Assembly (NCBI RefSeq): GCF_000429785.1
Contig: NZ_AUCN01000009.1
Location: forward strand, 62,001 to 126,000
Length of the DNA stretch: 64,000 nucleotides
DNA from: Chitinibacter tainanensis DSM 15459
GTDB lineage: Bacteria > Pseudomonadota > Gammaproteobacteria > Burkholderiales > Chitinibacteraceae
Reading direction: 5' to 3'
Shown in pieces: positions 61,446 through 64,000 of this stretch (the first letter of the stretch is position 1; each line of letters begins with the position of its first letter). The translations under genes were made by a program, and so were the position numbers. The notes under the pieces are model-generated. The model saw only the letters and a list, made by a program, of their open reading frames with translations, made no database searches and had not been told where the DNA came from.

Positions 61446-62384
61446 ATGCAGAGTATTTGGCTACGTTTCATTACTGGTGCACTCGGCCTATGCCTGCTAG
61501 CCAGTGTCGCCGGTGCCGCCAATATCGGTAGCGAGCTGGAGTTGCAGCTCGAGCATGCGGGCCAGACACGATATTACCGCGTGCATTTGCCACTCCAGCT
61601 GAAGTCTGGACAGCCTTTACCGCTGGTGGTGGCTCTGCATGGCGGCGGCGGGCATCGCGGCATTATGGCCGACCCGCGCTGGTATGGCTTGAGCCCTAAA
61701 GCCGATCAGGCTGGCTTTATCGTGGTGTATCCCAATGGGGTAAGTCGCTGGCCGGGTGGGCAGTTTGCCACCTGGAATGCCGGAAATTGTTGTGGTGCTG
61801 CCCGTGATCAGGCGGTGGATGATGTCGGCTTTATCCGCTCCATGGTTGCCGCCATCGCCCAACGCTGGCCGGTGGATCGCCAGCGGGTGTTTGCCACAGG
61901 GATGTCGAATGGCGCAATGCTGGCTTATCGGCTGGCTTGTGAAGCGCCCGATGTATTTCGCGCCATTGCCGCCGTTGCTGGCACGGACAACACCCGTAGC
62001 TGCCCGCGCGGCCGCGCGGTATCGGTATTGCATATTCATGCGCTGGATGATGAACGGGTGTTGTTCAACGGCGGCGCGGGCCGGCAGGACGGTTTGCGCG
62101 AACAAGTCACCGATTTTACCTCGGTGCCCGCCACCCTTACCCGCTGGACTCAGCGTCTAGCCTGTCCAGCGCAAGGGCGAGTGGTGTTACAACAAGCTGG
62201 CGCGCAATGCACTCAATTCGCACCGTGCCAGTCCGGCACCGAAGTGCAATTGTGTACCACAGCCACGGGTGGCCACAGCTGGCCAGGCGGGCAAAGCCCC
62301 AGAAAAGGCAAAGCCGATCCCAGTCAGGCCATTTCGGCTACGGATTTATTGTGGTCGTTTTTCCAGCGGCAGAGCGAGCACTGA
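61446..62384 (+). CDS. Secreted PHB-depolymerase-like esterase (LpqC/CE1-like)
   Basis: A 312-residue secreted hydrolase with a signal peptide (ALGLCLLASVAGA). The alpha/beta fold has the oxyanion loop ALHGGGGHRG, the nucleophile in ATGMSNGAMLAY and the histidine in TGGHSWPGG. The family holds polyhydroxybutyrate depolymerases and feruloyl or acetylxylan esterases. Four or more cysteines suggest disulfides. The ATG at 61446 comes immediately after GGGGTATA element copy 9. Confidence 0.87.
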   Translation: MQSIWLRFITGALGLCLLASVAGAANIGSELELQLEHAGQTRYYRVHLPLQLKSGQPLPLVVALHGGGGHRGIMADPRWYGLSPKADQAGFIVVYPNGVSRWPGGQFATWNAGNCCGAARDQAVDDVGFIRSMVAAIAQRWPVDRQRVFATGMSNGAMLAYRLACEAPDVFRAIAAVAGTDNTRSCPRGRAVSVLHIHALDDERVLFNGGAGRQDGLREQVTDFTSVPATLTRWTQRLACPAQGRVVLQQAGAQCTQFAPCQSGTEVQLCTTATGGHSWPGGQSPRKGKADPSQAISATDLLWSFFQRQSEH

Positions 62385-62468
62385 AAAGCGCAGGAGGCTA
62401 GCGAAAAAGTATTTTGGGGAGATAGCTAGGCAGATTGCAGTTCAACTACAATAGGCTATTGGAAATTC

Positions 62469-62545
62469 TGGCGCGTCCAGCAGGAATCGAACCTGCGACC
62501 TTCAGCTTCGGAAACTGACACTCTATCCAACTGAGCTATGGACGC
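62469..62545 (-). tRNA. tRNA-Arg (anticodon CCG)
   Basis: A reverse-strand cloverleaf of 77 nt. The acceptor stem GCGTCCA / TGGACGC is followed by discriminator G and an encoded CCA. The D arm is GCTC...GAGT, the anticodon stem TCAGT / GCTGA with loop TTCCGAA gives anticodon CCG, reading CGG. The T arm GCAGG-TTCGAAT-CCTGC is standard. Confidence 0.96.
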
Positions 62546-62700
62546 TTTTAGGAAGGCGCAGATAATAACTGCTTTATTGCTGTGCGTCTAGCGCCGCAAA
62601 ACCTTGCGCACCTTGTGGTGATAGGGATTAGCGGTATAATTGCACAGTCTAGAAGCTGACTTAAGCTCGATTATTAACGATTGATACAAGGGATGACAGC

Positions 62701-63450
62701 ATGAGCGGTTCCAACGCAACTGCGTCTAAGGGCGTTGCTGGTTTGGTAGTGGCGGCTTTGATCGGCCTGCCATTGGTAGTGTATTTGCTGATCAAATTGT
62801 TTACATCTGGGATGTCAACCAATCTGAGCAGCTCAACCATGACTGCCGAAGCGGTGTCTGCCCGCCTGCAGCCAGTGGGTGCTGTCAAAGTTGTTGAAGG
62901 CGGCGCGCCAGGTTCGCGCAGCGGTAAAGCGGTTTACGAAGCGGTCTGTATTTCCTGTCACGGTGCCGGTTTGGCCGGTGCGCCGAAATTTGGCGATGCA
63001 GGTGCTTGGAGCGCGCGCATTGCGCAAGGTTTTGAAACTTTGGCCAAACACGCCATCGGTGGCTTTAACGCCATGCCAGCCAAAGGTGGTGCGGCTGACC
63101 TGACCGACGACGAAGTGAAACGTGCCATTGCCTTTATGGGTAACGCGGCTGGCGCCAAATTTGAAGAGCCTAAAGTCGCAGGTGCTGCGGCGGGTGGTGC
63201 GGTTGATCCAAATACCAAAGGTAAAGAAATTTACTCTAGCGTATGTGTGGCCTGTCACCAGTCAGGTGCTGCTGGCGCACCAAAATTTGGCGATAAAGCG
63301 GCTTGGGCGCCACGTCTGAAAGATGGCGTTGATGCTGCTGTCGCTTTGGGTATCAAAGGGATTAACGCTATGCCACCGAAAGGCGGCTACTCTGGCTCGG
63401 ATGAAGAATTCAAAGCCGCTGCACTGTACATGATCAACAACTCAAAATAA
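62701..63450 (+). CDS. Diheme cytochrome c (cytochrome c5-like)
   Basis: A 249-residue protein anchored by an N-terminal helix (about 12-35, VAGLVVAALIGLPLVVYLLI). Two CxxCH heme sites, CISCH and CVACH, lie in two similar domains of about 80 residues with AGAPKFGD repeated near each. Methionine ligands are likely in NAMPAKGG and NAMPPKGG. It probably carries electrons to a terminal oxidase or reductase in the periplasm. ATG 62701 follows AAGGGATG. Confidence 0.93.
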   Translation: MSGSNATASKGVAGLVVAALIGLPLVVYLLIKLFTSGMSTNLSSSTMTAEAVSARLQPVGAVKVVEGGAPGSRSGKAVYEAVCISCHGAGLAGAPKFGDAGAWSARIAQGFETLAKHAIGGFNAMPAKGGAADLTDDEVKRAIAFMGNAAGAKFEEPKVAGAAAGGAVDPNTKGKEIYSSVCVACHQSGAAGAPKFGDKAAWAPRLKDGVDAAVALGIKGINAMPPKGGYSGSDEEFKAAALYMINNSK

Positions 63451-63468
63451 GCCTTGAGTTGCTGCAAT

Positions 63469-63496
63469 AAAAAACGCCGCTCCTGCGGCGTTTTTT
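63469..63496. terminator. Bidirectional terminator between the cytochrome c and glmS genes
   Basis: AAAAAACGCCGC / GCGGCGTTTTTT stem with loop TCCT, shared by the two convergent genes. Confidence 0.94.
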
Positions 63497-63523
63497 ATTG
63501 TCTGCGCCAAATGGCGGCCGATC

Positions 63524-64000
63524 TTACTCGCTGGTTTGGGCTTTGCTCAGATAGCGCGGGCGATCAATATGATTGCCGCGCAGCAAGGCGCAGTGATAAC
63601 TCAGCAACTGCAAAGCCAGCGCGTACAGAATGGGGGCGGTTTCCGCCGCTGCTTTGGGTAGCTGCAGGCAATAAAAACCCTCCCCCGAGCTGAGTTTGGC
63701 ATCGCTTAAAATAAAAATCATGCCGTGCCGGGCACGCACTTCCTGCAGGTTGGCGAGCATTTTATCGGCCAGATGATCCCAAGGCAGGCAGGCAATCACC
63801 GGTACCACGCGGTTAATCAGTGTTACGGGGCCGTGTTTGAGTTCGCCGCCCGGGTAGCCTTCGGCGTGCTGATAGGCTATTTCTTTGAGCTTTTGGGCGC
63901 CTTCTAGGGCAATCGGCCAATGCAACTGGCGGCCAGTAATAAATAGATTGTCAGTGCGGTGTAGTAGTTGCGCCCATTCCTTAATTTTGGGTTCGAGCTG
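63524..64000 (-). CDS. glmS: Glucosamine-6-phosphate synthase, C-terminal part (5' end off window)
   Basis: The last 158 codons of GlmS on the reverse strand. The SIS isomerase domain end is recognisable: LFITGRQLHWPIALEGAQKL, EIAYQHAEGYPGGELKHGP and ALLRGNHIDRPRYLSKAQTSE, where the normal protein ends DxPRNLAKSVTVE. It makes glucosamine 6-phosphate for cell-wall synthesis. The small divergence of the last residues from consensus is worth noting but does not change the call. Confidence 0.92.
   Translation of the reverse strand, partial: QLEPKIKEWAQLLHRTDNLFITGRQLHWPIALEGAQKLKEIAYQHAEGYPGGELKHGPVTLINRVVPVIACLPWDHLADKMLANLQEVRARHGMIFILSDAKLSSGEGFYCLQLPKAAAETAPILYALALQLLSYHCALLRGNHIDRPRYLSKAQTSE

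Noticed and set aside
1-64000. CRISPR arrays, transposases, integrases, phage genes
   Set aside because: Neither regularly spaced repeats nor recognisable mobility proteins were seen.

Overview
The window is about 64 kb of gene-dense, GC-rich chromosome from a Gram-negative bacterium. It is most likely a betaproteobacterium of the Neisseriales (Chitinibacter/Deefgea-like). This rests on the bamE<>fur, aat-bpt and earP-efp arrangements, the protein character and the overall gene mix; no database search was possible. I see no rRNA, CRISPR array, transposase or phage. One tRNA gene (tRNA-Arg, CCG) is present. The window begins inside a FecI-type sigma factor gene and ends inside glmS.

Layout. 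1-2.5 kb: FecI-like sigma factor under a Fur box, a YajR-like MFS transporter and ssb. 2.5-5.6 kb: leftward cluster of glycosyltransferase, hexapeptide acyltransferase and MATE transporter. 6-9.8 kb: three-gene ABC-2 exporter with a divergent AraC regulator. 9.8-13.4 kb: mgtE with an unusual two-uORF leader, then a CSS-EAL phosphodiesterase. 13.5-20.3 kb: iron-siderophore uptake locus (PchR-like regulator, TonB receptor, binding protein, permease, ATPase, DUF2218 protein) with Fur-box-like sites. 20.3-30.2 kb: CE2 esterase, pirin/LysR pair, YqhA, two YceI proteins with cytochrome b561, carbonic anhydrase, glutathione peroxidase, Cof phosphatase and a YhiN flavoprotein. 30.2-38.4 kb: a gene-free, hairpin-rich stretch, then dapB-bamE opposite fur-aat-bpt, a flavin reductase, a hydrolase/M14 pair, an HIBYL-CoA hydrolase-like gene and a BI-1 protein. 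38.7-45.5 kb: clpB, an OmpA-like lipoprotein and two tandem TPR-GGDEF proteins, one with a degenerate GGDEF domain. 45.5-50 kb: ugd, a lytic transglycosylase, earP and efp. 50-51.5 kb: an AT-rich two-gene islet (GT51 transglycosylase plus nucleotidyltransferase-fold protein). 52-58.2 kb: ribose operon rbsKDACB with a Cra/FruR-like regulator. 58-64 kb: MDR oxidoreductase, OYE-family reductase with divergent LysR, a PHB-depolymerase-like esterase, tRNA-Arg, diheme cytochrome c and glmS.

Four observations stand out. First, mgtE is preceded by a short ORF whose product begins M-D-P-D-P and resembles the enterobacterial MgtL leader peptide. A second uORF follows and overlaps the mgtE start codon. 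Second, at least nine intergenic elements of 47-50 bp, bounded by GGGGTATA-type and (T)AATACCC-type ends, are scattered across the window and often abut or supply a stop codon. Third, about 450 bp between the convergent genes yhiN and dapB form a chain of hairpins ending in a strong terminator, which suggests an unrecognised structured RNA. Fourth, the low-GC GT51/nucleotidyltransferase gene pair looks horizontally acquired, and I do not recognise it as a known system.
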